Part shown: positions 35,939-44,584 of the stretch, in pieces
Layout: each line of letters starts with the position of its first letter
Numbering within the stretch: the first letter of the stretch is position 1
Origin: CAXXOK01 sp963674895
Lineage (GTDB): Bacteria; Bacillota; Clostridia; Christensenellales; Aristaeellaceae
Length of the DNA stretch: 64,000 nucleotides
Assembly: GCA_963674895.2 (NCBI GenBank)
Contig: CAXXCY010000002.1
Coordinates: 372,001 to 436,000 of the forward strand
Direction of reading: 5' to 3'
The notes under the pieces: generated by a model
The model's input: only the letters and a program-made list of their open reading frames with translations
The model's database searches: none
Told to the model about the DNA's origin: nothing
Made by a program: the position numbers and the translations under genes

Positions 35939-35952
35939 CATTAACGGTAATG
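35939..35952. promoter_or_regulatory. LacI-type operator O2
   Basis: CATTAACGGTAATG matches O1 at 13 of 14 positions and lies just downstream of the minus-strand -10, where a repressor would block the start. Its centre is 73 bases, about seven helical turns, from that of O1. Confidence 0.75.
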
Positions 35953-35966
35953 TATTCTCTAAGACG

Positions 35967-35995
35967 GATATACCATATTATGATTGGTTTGTCAA
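35967..35995 (-). promoter_or_regulatory. Promoter of the ABC/GH51 operon
   Basis: On the minus strand TTGACA (35990-35995), 17 bases, then TATATC (35967-35972), with TGG before the -10. Confidence 0.8.
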
Positions 35996-36004
35996 CCTCC
36001 AAAA

Positions 36005-36033
36005 TTGACAAATAGCAGGGCATGTGATATGGT
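36005..36033 (+). promoter_or_regulatory. Promoter of the lacI-type gene
   Basis: TTGACA at 36005-36010, 17 bases, then TATGGT at 36028-36033. It stands back to back with the minus-strand promoter, nine bases apart. Confidence 0.65.
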
Positions 36034-36207
36034 GTGCCAAACTTTCGTTGCGGCGCGGCCGATAATTTGGTAAGCTGATACAAAACGGAGTCAGATTTCG
36101 CAGGTGCGGACGACGGATAAGGATACCGGTGGCGAGGCGGAGCGAATACACAATCCGGAGTAAACAGGGATTTGCGCGACGGCGATACAGAAAATGGGAT
36201 GGGCTGG

Positions 36208-37218
36208 ATGAAAACGCCAAAAGAATCCAAACGGGTGCTGCTGCAGGATATCGCAAGCGCGACGGGGTATACCGTCAATACCATTTCGCATGCCTTGCAG
36301 GATAAAAAGGACATCGCGGAAGCGACGCGGGTGTATATCAAAAAGGTTGCCGACGAAATGGGATACGTGCGCAACAACATCGCCAGTTCCCTGCGCTCCG
36401 GCACCTCCCGCACGCTCGCGGTGATCGTCAAGGAGGCGTCCAATCCGTTTTACGCCATCATGATCGACACGATTCATGACGTAGCGGAAAAAAACGGGTA
36501 TACGGTGATCGTGTTTTGCACGCGGGATATGCAGGCGCAGGAGCGCAAGGCGGTCATCATCGCCATCGGCCGCCAGGTTGACGGCGTTTTGCTGTTTCCA
36601 AGCGCCAAATCCGAAGAGAATTTAGCGCTTCTCAGGCGAAACGGCATCCCCTTTGTGCTGGTCAGCCGGCATATGAAGAACCCGGATTACGATACCGTCA
36701 TCTGCGACGAGGAGGAAGGCGGTTACCTGGCTGGAACCCACCTCATCAAGGCCGGGCACCGGAAGCTGGCTTTCTTCTATATCTTCGACGTGCTTTTCAG
36801 CAGCGAGCAGCGCATCCACGGGTTTCTGCGCGCCACACGGGAAGCGGGGATACCGGACGACGACGTTCATTTCTACCAGTACAAAAGCGACAGGGAAACC
36901 GTCGCGCAGATCAAACGTTGGAAAGCCGGGGGCATCACCGGCATTTTCGCCTTCTGCGATATCGAGGCGTGGAAGTTTATCAGCTGCCTGCAAATGAGCG
37001 GCCTGGAACAGGCGTTTTCCCTGATCGGGTTTGACAACATCCAGGGCAGCATCGGCTTTCCGTCTCCCCTGTGCTCTATCGACGGATCGCTTCAGCGGCT
37101 TCCGGAGATCGCCATATCCATTCTGATCGACCGTATCCGGGGGGACCAATCGCCGCCCAAAGCGGTGGTTCTTCCCGTGCGCCTGGTATGCCGCGGAAGC
37201 TGCGGCTGCTCGGACTGA
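36208..37218 (+). CDS. LacI family transcriptional regulator
   Basis: A 336-residue LacI-type regulator with N-terminal helix-turn-helix (VLLQDIASATGYTVNTISHA), hinge NNIASSLRSG and a periplasmic-binding-like sugar domain (IVKEASNPFYAIMIDTIHD, SLIGFDNIQGSIGFPSP). ATG at 36208 gives a normal distance to the DNA-binding helix; ATG at 36199 or a TTG at 36172 are possible. The divergent ABC/GH51 operon carries two matching palindromes, so this is most likely its arabinose-responsive repressor. The C-terminus ends CRGSCGCSD, which is unusual in its three cysteines. Confidence 0.9.
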   Translation: MKTPKESKRVLLQDIASATGYTVNTISHALQDKKDIAEATRVYIKKVADEMGYVRNNIASSLRSGTSRTLAVIVKEASNPFYAIMIDTIHDVAEKNGYTVIVFCTRDMQAQERKAVIIAIGRQVDGVLLFPSAKSEENLALLRRNGIPFVLVSRHMKNPDYDTVICDEEEGGYLAGTHLIKAGHRKLAFFYIFDVLFSSEQRIHGFLRATREAGIPDDDVHFYQYKSDRETVAQIKRWKAGGITGIFAFCDIEAWKFISCLQMSGLEQAFSLIGFDNIQGSIGFPSPLCSIDGSLQRLPEIAISILIDRIRGDQSPPKAVVLPVRLVCRGSCGCSD

Positions 37219-37233
37219 CGGGGCATACCCCGG

Positions 37234-38508
37234 CTAAAAGCGTTCGCTGTTGATCCACAGTCCCAGCGCGGGATTGGGGATGAAGTAGATTTCCTCGCCG
37301 TCCGGAAGGGCGTTGTAACCGTATTGCAGGGTGTGCGGGTCGTAACGCCTGCACATCGTATCATAATCGGCCGCGGCGTAGCCCACGGCTTCGATCGCCT
37401 TTTGGGAGATGCTCTTCACCGCGTAGGTGATCGTAAACCGGCCGTCGGAGGAGCCGTGGATCAGGTGCGCGGCGGCGCTCATGCTGCCGCGCAGATCCGC
37501 GTTTTCCTCTTTCCGGAATTCCTCCAGCGTCCGCAGGCGGCCGCGGTAGCCGTACCGGGCAATGAGCGCGTCCACCTGCGTATCCTCGCCGAACCGGCTG
37601 ACGCCGGGCGCCAGTACGATCAGCTCGCCGCCGTCGGCCATGGCCATGCGCGTGCGGTACACGGCCTTATTGCCAAGCCACGTCGTGCGGAATTCTTCCG
37701 GATTGAGATAGACGACGCATTTCTGCAGCCCGCGGGGCACAAAATCGATGTTTTTTTCCTGCGAAAGCTTCACCGCCGCGTCCAAACAGGCGCGGTCGGG
37801 GCTGATGAACAAACCGTGCGTGCGGATATGGCCCCCCGGCGCCGTGCAGACGGTGAGGACGAATAAAACGGGCCGGTCCTTGAGGAAATGCTCCATCGCA
37901 TAGTCAAAGATCCTGCGCACGGGCGTATGGTCCTTGCCCATCATCCGCTCCATGCCGTACACGGCGCCGATCATATGGGACTGGTTGATGATGTCCGCGC
38001 CGCCAACGCCGACGAACAGGTTTTTGGAATGGTTGGCCATGCCGATGACCTCGTGCGGCACAACCTGCCCGACCGAGAGGATGAGATCGTATGTTTCGTC
38101 CATCACCAGGCGGTTGATCTGCACGCGGACCGGATCGCGCCACAGCCCTTCCGTGATTCCGGCGATAAATTCGCCCGGAACGGTACCCACCGTCACCAGC
38201 CCGTCCCGCCACGAATGGACGAGGAAGCGCTCAAATGGGATATCGCCGAACATGGTCCGCGCCTCTTCGCGCGTAACCGGCACGTGCGTGCCCAGCGCCG
38301 GAAGGACGTCCACGTTAGCGCCCTGCGCGCGCAGCATGTGGTAATACAGGTTGGTGATCAATCCCGCGTTGGAGTGAAAGCGCGTGAAATCCGGCGGGAT
38401 GATCAGCACGCGGCGCGGCGCGCGCCCGGCAAGCGAGCGTTCAAGCGCCTGCCGGATCTCCCCGCGCGTCAAACCGTCCTGCGTTTTGGCATATACAAAT
38501 TCTTTCAT
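37234..38508 (-). CDS. LarA-like nickel-pincer racemase/epimerase (DUF2088)
   Basis: A 424-residue protein of the lactate racemase superfamily. The residues that hold the nickel-pincer cofactor in LarA seem present: His75 in ALGTHVPVTREE, His152 in VVPHEVIG, Lys162 in NHSKNLFVG and His178 in NQSHMIGA. Members are known that racemise lactate or epimerise longer 2-hydroxy acids such as gluconate. Here the operon includes 6-phosphogluconate dehydrogenase, a KDG-type kinase and a TRAP carrier, so a hexonate epimerase is the favoured guess. The cofactor genes larB, larC and larE are not in the window. It converges with lacI 15 bases away. Confidence 0.85.
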   Translation of the reverse strand: MKEFVYAKTQDGLTRGEIRQALERSLAGRAPRRVLIIPPDFTRFHSNAGLITNLYYHMLRAQGANVDVLPALGTHVPVTREEARTMFGDIPFERFLVHSWRDGLVTVGTVPGEFIAGITEGLWRDPVRVQINRLVMDETYDLILSVGQVVPHEVIGMANHSKNLFVGVGGADIINQSHMIGAVYGMERMMGKDHTPVRRIFDYAMEHFLKDRPVLFVLTVCTAPGGHIRTHGLFISPDRACLDAAVKLSQEKNIDFVPRGLQKCVVYLNPEEFRTTWLGNKAVYRTRMAMADGGELIVLAPGVSRFGEDTQVDALIARYGYRGRLRTLEEFRKEENADLRGSMSAAAHLIHGSSDGRFTITYAVKSISQKAIEAVGYAAADYDTMCRRYDPHTLQYGYNALPDGEEIYFIPNPALGLWINSERF

Positions 38509-38576
38509 GCTTGCAAACCCGCGCCTCCCTGTGCGGCGGCCGCTTTTCGGTTTTCGGGCCCGTGCCGGCGCGCCCC

Positions 38577-40028
38577 TCAGGCCTTATAGGCGTTGGAGGT
38601 GGTGCTTCCGCCGTGGCCGGTCCAGTTGGTGTGGAAAAACTGCCCCCTCGGGCTGTCCGTCCGCTCGTAGGTATGCGCGCCGAAATAGTCGCGCTGCGCC
38701 TGCAGGAGGTTGGCGGGCAGGCGTCCGGTGGTATAGCCGTCGAAATAGGAGAGGGCGGAGGCCATGGCCGGGGCCGGCACGCCGCTCATCAGCGCGGCCG
38801 CCGCAACCTCCCGCCAGGCGGGCAGCAGGCCCTCGATGGTTTGTTTGAAATAATCGTCCAGCAGCAGGTTATGAAGCGCCGGATTTTTATCGAAGGCTTC
38901 CTTGATCTTGCCCAGGAATACGCTCCGGATGATGCAGCCCCCGCGCCACATCAGCGCGATTCCGCCGTAATTGAGGTTCCAGCTATAGGTGCCGGCCGCC
39001 ATGTGCATCAGCTCGAAGCCCTGCGCGTAGGAGATGATCTTGGAGGCGTACAGCGCCTGTCGGATATTCTCCACGAACGCGGCCCGGTCCCCGGTGAAGG
39101 CGGGAACGGTCCGCGCGTACGCGCGGGACGCGGCCACGCGTTCCTCCTTCATGGCGGACAGGCAGCGGGAAAACACCGCCTCGCTGATCAGCGTCAGCGG
39201 CGCGCCCTCGTCCAGCGCCGCGATCGAGGTCCACTTGCCCGTGCCCTTCTGGCCCGCGGTGTCCAGGATCTTGTCCACCAGCGGCTGGCCGTCTTCATCC
39301 TTCACCGCCAGAATATTGGCCGTAATCTCGATCAGGTAGGAATCAAGCTCTCCCCGGTTCCACTCGGCAAACACCCCGTGCATTTCGCCGGGCGTCATTT
39401 TGAGGTAATCCCGCATGATCTGGTAGGCTTCGCAGATCAGCTGCATATCGCCGTATTCGATTCCGTTGTGCACCATCTTCACGAAATGGCCCGCGCCGTT
39501 TTCGCCCACCCAGTCGCAGCAGGGCGTGCCGTCTTCCACCTTGGCGCAGATCGCCTGCAGGATGGGCTTCACGCGCGGCCATGCGGCGGGGGAGCCGCCG
39601 GGCATCATGCTCGGGCCGTTGAGCGCGCCCTCCTCGCCGCCCGATACGCCCGTGCCGATAAACAGCATCCCCTTGCTCTCCACATAGCGGGTGCGCCGGA
39701 TGGTGTCCGGAAAATGGCTGTTGCCGCCGTCGATGATGATATCGCCGGGAGACAGCAGCGGCAGGAGCCTGTCGATGGTCTGGTCCACCGGGTCGCCCGC
39801 CTTGATCATCATCATGATGACGCGCGGGGGTTCCACCTGCGAAACCAGCTCGGCGAAGGAATACGCGCCGATGAATTTCTTTCCCTTGCCGCGGCCCTCT
39901 ATAAACCTTGTGACCGCGTCCGTTTCGATGTTGTACACGGCGACCGTGAACCCCTTGGATTCCATGTTCATGGACAGGTTTTCACCCATGACCGCCAGGC
40001 CGATCATGCCGATATCCGCTTTTTTCAA
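38577..40028 (-). CDS. gnd: 6-phosphogluconate dehydrogenase (decarboxylating)
   Basis: A 483-residue, full-length enzyme that turns 6-phosphogluconate into ribulose-5-phosphate and CO2. The cofactor motif GLAVMGENLSMNMESKGF, the substrate motif IIDGGNSHFPDT, GVSGGEEGALNGPSMMPGG and the late EIANILAV-type region with DTAGQKGTGKW are all present. Being inside a TRAP/sugar-acid operon, it most likely serves gluconate-type catabolism and not only the general pentose phosphate route. It lies 15 bases after the kinase gene. Confidence 0.95.
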   Translation of the reverse strand: MKKADIGMIGLAVMGENLSMNMESKGFTVAVYNIETDAVTRFIEGRGKGKKFIGAYSFAELVSQVEPPRVIMMMIKAGDPVDQTIDRLLPLLSPGDIIIDGGNSHFPDTIRRTRYVESKGMLFIGTGVSGGEEGALNGPSMMPGGSPAAWPRVKPILQAICAKVEDGTPCCDWVGENGAGHFVKMVHNGIEYGDMQLICEAYQIMRDYLKMTPGEMHGVFAEWNRGELDSYLIEITANILAVKDEDGQPLVDKILDTAGQKGTGKWTSIAALDEGAPLTLISEAVFSRCLSAMKEERVAASRAYARTVPAFTGDRAAFVENIRQALYASKIISYAQGFELMHMAAGTYSWNLNYGGIALMWRGGCIIRSVFLGKIKEAFDKNPALHNLLLDDYFKQTIEGLLPAWREVAAAALMSGVPAPAMASALSYFDGYTTGRLPANLLQAQRDYFGAHTYERTDSPRGQFFHTNWTGHGGSTTSNAYKA

Positions 40029-40043
40029 TTGAATCCCTCCGCG

Positions 40044-41123
40044 TCAGCGCTGCACGCGGGCGTTGCCCGCGTAGATGTCCCAAACCTGTTTTTCGTCCGC
40101 CGGTTCCGCGTAATCGTTCAGGCTGGAGGCGGCCAGCACGCCGGTGGCCCAGCCGAAGCGGACCCACTTTTCGGGTTCCCAGCCCTGCAGGATGCCGTAG
40201 AGCAGCCCGCCGGTAAACGCGTCGCCGCCGCCGATGCGGTCCAGCACCGGAATCGGGCGCGGTTCTTCCACAAACCACCGGCCGCCCGTGCGCATCAGCG
40301 CGCCCCAGAGGTGCTCGTTGGCGCTGACCACCTGCCGCAGCGTGGTGGCGAATACGCCTGCGTTGGGGTAAGCGGTTTCCACCTGCGAGATCATCGCCTT
40401 GAAGGAATCGATCTTTTGGGATAGCTCCTGCCCGCCGGCCTCGGGGCCCTTAAAGCCCAGGCAAAGCTGGAAATCCTCTTCGTTTCCGACCAGAATGTCG
40501 GACAGGGACGCGATCGTGCGGAAGGCTTCGGAAAGCTCGTCCTCGCGGCCCTTCCAGAAGGTTTTGCGGTAATTGAGGTCAAAGCTGACCAGCGTGTGAT
40601 AGGTATGCGCGGCTTGTGCCAGCGCCACGCAAAAGCGCGTGGTCTGCTCGCTCAGCGCGGCAATCAGCCCGGATATATGCAGGATGCGCACGCCCTCCGC
40701 GCCGAAGATGCGCTCGATGTCGAACTCGCCGATATCGAGCGTCCGCCCGATTTCGCCCGCGCGGTCGTTCCAAACGCGCGGGGCGCGCAGGCCGAAGCCG
40801 CTGTCGGCGATATTGAACTGGTGACGCGCGCCCCAGGGGCCGTCCTGCGGCGCCTCCGCGCCTTCAAAGGCGATATTACGCGCGCGCAGCTGGCTTTGGA
40901 TAAACGCGGCGATGGGGCTGCCCTTGACGAATTTCGTCAGCGCCAGGCACGGATAGCCCAGCGAGGCGGAGACGTTGAGCACGTTGGTTTCCGCGCTGGT
41001 CGACGTCATATAGAAATGATTGCTATTGTGTACGGCCATGCGGTTATCCGGGGTGATCCGCACGCCCATGCTGGTGGGGCAGGCGATCGAGTACTTGGCT
41101 TCGGACCGGATTGTAAGCGGCAT
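40044..41123 (-). CDS. PfkB-family sugar kinase, 2-keto-3-deoxygluconate kinase type
   Basis: A 359-residue ribokinase-family kinase. DRIGGGDAFTGGLLYG holds the catalytic Asp301, and FDLNYRKTFW near 181-190 is typical of the KDG kinase branch. The N-terminal part, IACPTSMGVRITP, lacks the usual GE motif, which is also seen in this branch. ATG at 41123 follows AGGAGG. With gnd downstream, it could instead phosphorylate a hexonate such as gluconate to feed Gnd directly; sequence alone does not decide between KDG and another sugar acid. Confidence 0.85.
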   Translation of the reverse strand: MPLTIRSEAKYSIACPTSMGVRITPDNRMAVHNSNHFYMTSTSAETNVLNVSASLGYPCLALTKFVKGSPIAAFIQSQLRARNIAFEGAEAPQDGPWGARHQFNIADSGFGLRAPRVWNDRAGEIGRTLDIGEFDIERIFGAEGVRILHISGLIAALSEQTTRFCVALAQAAHTYHTLVSFDLNYRKTFWKGREDELSEAFRTIASLSDILVGNEEDFQLCLGFKGPEAGGQELSQKIDSFKAMISQVETAYPNAGVFATTLRQVVSANEHLWGALMRTGGRWFVEEPRPIPVLDRIGGGDAFTGGLLYGILQGWEPEKWVRFGWATGVLAASSLNDYAEPADEKQVWDIYAGNARVQR

Positions 41124-41402
41124 ATCGGCACCTCCTGTCGGTTACCTTCCTTGCGAATGGATCGGAAAGTATTCTAGTATGTCATACTGCGTATATTCGC
41201 GAAACACCGGCGAAACACCTTCTGCCGTCCGATGATTTTCTGGTTCAACAGGACAAAAACACATCATTGTGCGGGATGCATCCGTTCCTGTGTGCCGGCG
41301 AACGGAGAACCGGCTGTTCCGGTTCCCCGTTCGCCGGAGAGGCTCAGCGGCCGGCGGACTTTGCAGTCGCGTTTCGCCGCTGTTATTTGCCGATACGGAC
41401 AC
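41124..41402. other. 279-base gap within the leftward operon
   Basis: No gene. It contains a long hairpin (41295-41337), a small palindrome AGTATG-T-CATACT at 41176-41188 that may be an operator, and a tandem GCGAAACACC repeat near 41200. A secondary promoter for the kinase, gnd and racemase genes is possible but no clear pair of boxes was found. Confidence 0.45.
41295..41337. repeat. Long near-perfect hairpin between the Gfo/Idh and kinase genes
   Basis: CCGGCGAACGGAGAACCGG and CCGGTTCCCCGTTCGCCGG pair at 18 of 19 positions around CTGTT. Neither strand has a T tract after it, so it is not a standard terminator. It may act in mRNA processing or stop read-through weakly. Confidence 0.6.
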
Positions 41403-42419
41403 CTATACCTCCAGCCTCACGATCGTGCCGGTGTTGGCCGATTCGTGGATGGCGTCCATCACAACGGTCAGATACCGCGCGAACTCCAGCGTGATTTTAT
41501 ACTCGGCCTTGCCGCGGATGACGTCCGCGATATGCGAGTAGATGGCATACCGGTCGCCGTTGTACTGCCCCTCCAGCGGATGCGCCTCGACGTCGTCGTG
41601 CGTCTTGCTGCGGTAGGCGGTCTTGTCGATCGGGCCGGGATAGGTGATGCGGTGGATTTCGATATCCCCGTCGCGGATGAATACGGTGCCCTTCGTGCCT
41701 TCAACGATCCAGTGCGGCAGGGTATCCGCCATGATGGCGAACTCCACGTTGATCAGCACCCCGCTTTTGGTTTTCAATACCGCGAAAAACATATCCTCGC
41801 AGTCGCCGTCCATCACGACCTGCTTGGTTTCGGCATAGACGGTCGCGATGGGCTCGCCCGCCAGCTCGAGCAGCTGGCCGATGAGGTGCGGGCCCCAGTT
41901 GTTCAGATACCCGCCGCCGTATTGGCGCCAGATTTGCCAGTCGTACCGCTTGCCGAAAGTCGCCGCCCTGCGGCGGACCATATACACCTCCCCGATATCG
42001 CCGGATTTAGAGAGCTGTTGGATGGTTTGCATGTCTGTGCCCCAGTTCTGCGGGAGAAATGGCATGAGATGGCGGCCGGTTTCCCTGGCGACGCCGATGA
42101 TAAAATCCGCATCCGCCACGTTCAGCGCCCAGGGCTTGGTGATGAGCACGTCCTTGCCCGCGCGCAGGCAGGCGGCGGCGACCTCCGTATGCACGTGGCT
42201 GTCGGTGAGCACGACCACGTATTCCACGTCCGAGGCCAGCAGCGCTTCGCGCGTTTCGTAGGCCTTGCAGTGGAAATGGTCGGCGAGCTTCTGCGCGGCG
42301 TCCGGCAGGATATCGTAGGTACCGACCACCTCAAAATCGGGGTGCTTTTCCAGGATCGGCGTGTGCAGCGCCCATGCGTTGCGCCCGCAGCCGATGATTG
42401 CGGTTTTGATTTTGTCCAT
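41403..42419 (-). CDS. Gfo/Idh/MocA family oxidoreductase (TKPW subgroup)
   Basis: A 338-residue NAD(P)-dependent oxidoreductase: IIGCGRNAWALHTPIL is the Rossmann turn and LITKPWALNVADADF holds the conserved lysine in a TKPW context in place of EKP. FGKRYDWQIWRQYGGGYLNN, followed by WGPHLIG, is shared almost word for word with the protein at 57403-58422, so the two are paralogs in the divergent operons. Likely oxidises or reduces a sugar or sugar acid. It lies 52 bases after a TIM-barrel isomerase gene. Confidence 0.88.
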   Translation of the reverse strand: MDKIKTAIIGCGRNAWALHTPILEKHPDFEVVGTYDILPDAAQKLADHFHCKAYETREALLASDVEYVVVLTDSHVHTEVAAACLRAGKDVLITKPWALNVADADFIIGVARETGRHLMPFLPQNWGTDMQTIQQLSKSGDIGEVYMVRRRAATFGKRYDWQIWRQYGGGYLNNWGPHLIGQLLELAGEPIATVYAETKQVVMDGDCEDMFFAVLKTKSGVLINVEFAIMADTLPHWIVEGTKGTVFIRDGDIEIHRITYPGPIDKTAYRSKTHDDVEAHPLEGQYNGDRYAIYSHIADVIRGKAEYKITLEFARYLTVVMDAIHESANTGTIVRLEV

Positions 42420-42471
42420 GTTTCTTTCTCCTTCAATATGCGTTGGATTGTCCGGCCGATTGGATAGGTTT

Positions 42472-43272
42472 TTATTTGGCGAATTTGGCTTTTAACTGGG
42501 TCAGCGCCTTTTGCAGGCCGTCCGGCGAAACGGCGTCCTTGCTTTCAAACGAAATGGTATCATCGTATCCGCATTCCGCGAGAACGTCCAGGCACTCCGA
42601 CAGGAAGGGGCTGAAGCCGTCCTCCGGCAGCAGGCGGTCGCGCTCGCAAAGGTGCACGTGGCAGAGGCTGGAAAAGACGGAGCGGATATCCCGGGGGTCC
42701 TCGTCGTTATAGCTCATGTGCATGAGGTCGGCCAGCAGCATGATTTCCGGCGCGTCCACCGCGTTGACAACCCTGAGCCCGTCGTCCAGCGTGATGATGA
42801 AGTTCGCGCTCTGGCGCCGGATGGGTTCCATCACGACGGTCACGCCGTATCTCTGGCACGCGGGGATGATGCAGCTTTCGATGACGTCGATCAGCTGCGC
42901 AAACCCTTCCTCCTCCTTCATGCCTTCCGGGAGGTTGCGGGAGCCGCAGCTTCCGAAAACGATCTTTTCCACGCCCATGCGTTCGGCGCGGCCCATCGCC
43001 TTCTCCAGATACGCGTTGATCCGCGCCTTATCCGCTTCGGGGCCCACAACCTTGATGCCCGAGGGGAAATAGTTGCAGGTGCAGTCGCAGGCAAGGTTTA
43101 ATGCCTTCAGCTCGCCGAGCAGGGTTTCAAACGCCTCGCCGGACAGGGTTTCAATCATCATCAGCGGGAACTCCGCATAGTCGAAGCCCGCCTCCTTGAT
43201 CCGCCTGACGAGCGCGTATTCCACCTCCCCGCGGGTTTTGGTGGCAATATCCGTACAAAAACCGTATCGCAT
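42472..43272 (-). CDS. TIM-barrel sugar isomerase/epimerase
   Basis: A 266-residue xylose-isomerase-like barrel (AP endonuclease 2 family). Presumed metal ligands are Glu in VVMEPIRR, Asp in LLADLMHM, His in HVHLCERDR and Glu in ISFESKDA. Members include tagatose 3-epimerase, hydroxypyruvate isomerase and inosose enzymes; the pattern fits a keto-sugar epimerase. It lies 13 bases after the TRAP dctM gene and so should act on the imported compound or on its oxidised form. Confidence 0.85.
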   Translation of the reverse strand: MRYGFCTDIATKTRGEVEYALVRRIKEAGFDYAEFPLMMIETLSGEAFETLLGELKALNLACDCTCNYFPSGIKVVGPEADKARINAYLEKAMGRAERMGVEKIVFGSCGSRNLPEGMKEEEGFAQLIDVIESCIIPACQRYGVTVVMEPIRRQSANFIITLDDGLRVVNAVDAPEIMLLADLMHMSYNDEDPRDIRSVFSSLCHVHLCERDRLLPEDGFSPFLSECLDVLAECGYDDTISFESKDAVSPDGLQKALTQLKAKFAK

Positions 43273-43285
43273 GGTTCCCTCTCCT

Positions 43286-44584
43286 TTAGGTGATATACCC
43301 GAACAGCCTGGGCAGGTACATGGTGACCGGCGGGATAAACGTAATCATCAGCAGGGCGACCAGCATCACAACGTACTGCGGCAGGAGAGCCTTGGTCAGC
43401 CGCTCTACCGATAGCCCGGATACACTGCTGCCTACGAACAGCACCTGGCCGACCGGCGGCGTCAGCAGCCCGATGCCGAGGTTTAAAATCATCATGATGC
43501 CGAACTGCACCGGATGCATTCCGAAGCCCATGACGATCGGGAGCAGGATGGGTGTCATGATCAGGATGATGGACCACATGTTCATCACACACCCGAGGAT
43601 GAGCAATATGAGGTTGATGATGAGCAGCATGACGATCTTGTTCTGCGTGATGGCAAGCAGCCCGGCGGTTACGATCTGCGGGACCCGCAGGTAGGTGATC
43701 ACCCAGCTGAAGGCTGTGGCGGTTGCCGCCAGGATGAGGACCGAGCCGATAATCTTGATCGTGCGGCGGAACACGCCGATCAGCTGGTTCCACTTCGCTG
43801 TCTTATGGATAAAGTAGGCGACGAAGAACGTATACAGCGCGGCTGCGGCGGCGGCTTCCGTCGCCGTCATGATGCCTCCGAACACGGCGCCGACCACGAT
43901 CACCATCGCGCCGATGCTCCACCCCGCCCTGAGCAGCGCCTTGCCGAGCTGCTTAAGCGACAGGTTGGTGTTGCGCGGGTAGTGCCGCTTCTTGGCGACG
44001 AAAAACGTGTATACCATCAGGCAGACGCCCAGCAGTACACCGGACAGAATGCCGCCCATGTACAGCGCGGCGATGGATACCCCGCCCGCCGTGACCGCGT
44101 AGACGACGATATTGAAGCTGGGCGGTATGATGATGCCCTGGATGGAGCTTGTCATCGTCAAAGCGGCCGAAAAATCATCGTCGTATTTTTGTTCGCGCAT
44201 CAGCTGCAATTCCAGCGGGCCCAAAGACGCCACGTCCGCGACGGACGAACCCGAGATGCCGCCGAAGAACATGGATGCCACGACGTTGACCATGCCCAGG
44301 CCGCCCGGCATCCAACCGACCAAAGAAAAGGCCAGGTCCACAAGCCGGGTGGACATACCCCCGATCGTCATGAACTCGCCCATCAGGATGAAAAAGGGAA
44401 CGGCGAGCAGGGAGTAGTTTGCCATTTTATTAAAGACCGTCTGGAACATGATCATCGGATTGATTCCCAAATAGATGCAGGTTGCGAGCGCCGCAATTCC
44501 CAGGGAATACGTGATCTCAATTCCCATCAGCAGCATTACAAAAAACGAGCCGATCAGAATGAGGATCGCTACTGTGGTATCCAT
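43286..44584 (-). CDS. dctM: TRAP transporter large permease DctM (second system)
   Basis: A 432-residue permease with about twelve membrane segments and the family stretches VPFFILMGEFMTIGGMSTRL, GGISGSSVADVASLG, QGIIIPPSFNIVVYAV and GLLTPPVGQVLFVG. It overlaps the end of dctQ (TGATG). It differs clearly from the DctM at 19573-20844, so the two TRAP systems probably have different ligands. Confidence 0.93.
   Translation of the reverse strand: MDTTVAILILIGSFFVMLLMGIEITYSLGIAALATCIYLGINPMIMFQTVFNKMANYSLLAVPFFILMGEFMTIGGMSTRLVDLAFSLVGWMPGGLGMVNVVASMFFGGISGSSVADVASLGPLELQLMREQKYDDDFSAALTMTSSIQGIIIPPSFNIVVYAVTAGGVSIAALYMGGILSGVLLGVCLMVYTFFVAKKRHYPRNTNLSLKQLGKALLRAGWSIGAMVIVVGAVFGGIMTATEAAAAAALYTFFVAYFIHKTAKWNQLIGVFRRTIKIIGSVLILAATATAFSWVITYLRVPQIVTAGLLAITQNKIVMLLIINLILLILGCVMNMWSIILIMTPILLPIVMGFGMHPVQFGIMMILNLGIGLLTPPVGQVLFVGSSVSGLSVERLTKALLPQYVVMLVALLMITFIPPVTMYLPRLFGYIT

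Noticed and set aside
37219..37232. CGGGG-CATA-CCCCG mini-hairpin between the converging lacI and racemase genes
   Set aside because: Only five base pairs and no T tract on either strand; too weak to call a terminator.
38511..40424. 637-codon plus-strand open frame opposite gnd and the kinase gene
   Set aside because: Same reason: antisense to clear Gnd and PfkB proteins and without any recognisable domain.
41199..41220. Tandem GCGAAACACC as an iteron or CRISPR-like repeat
   Set aside because: Only two copies, directly adjacent, with no spacer pattern and no associated genes.
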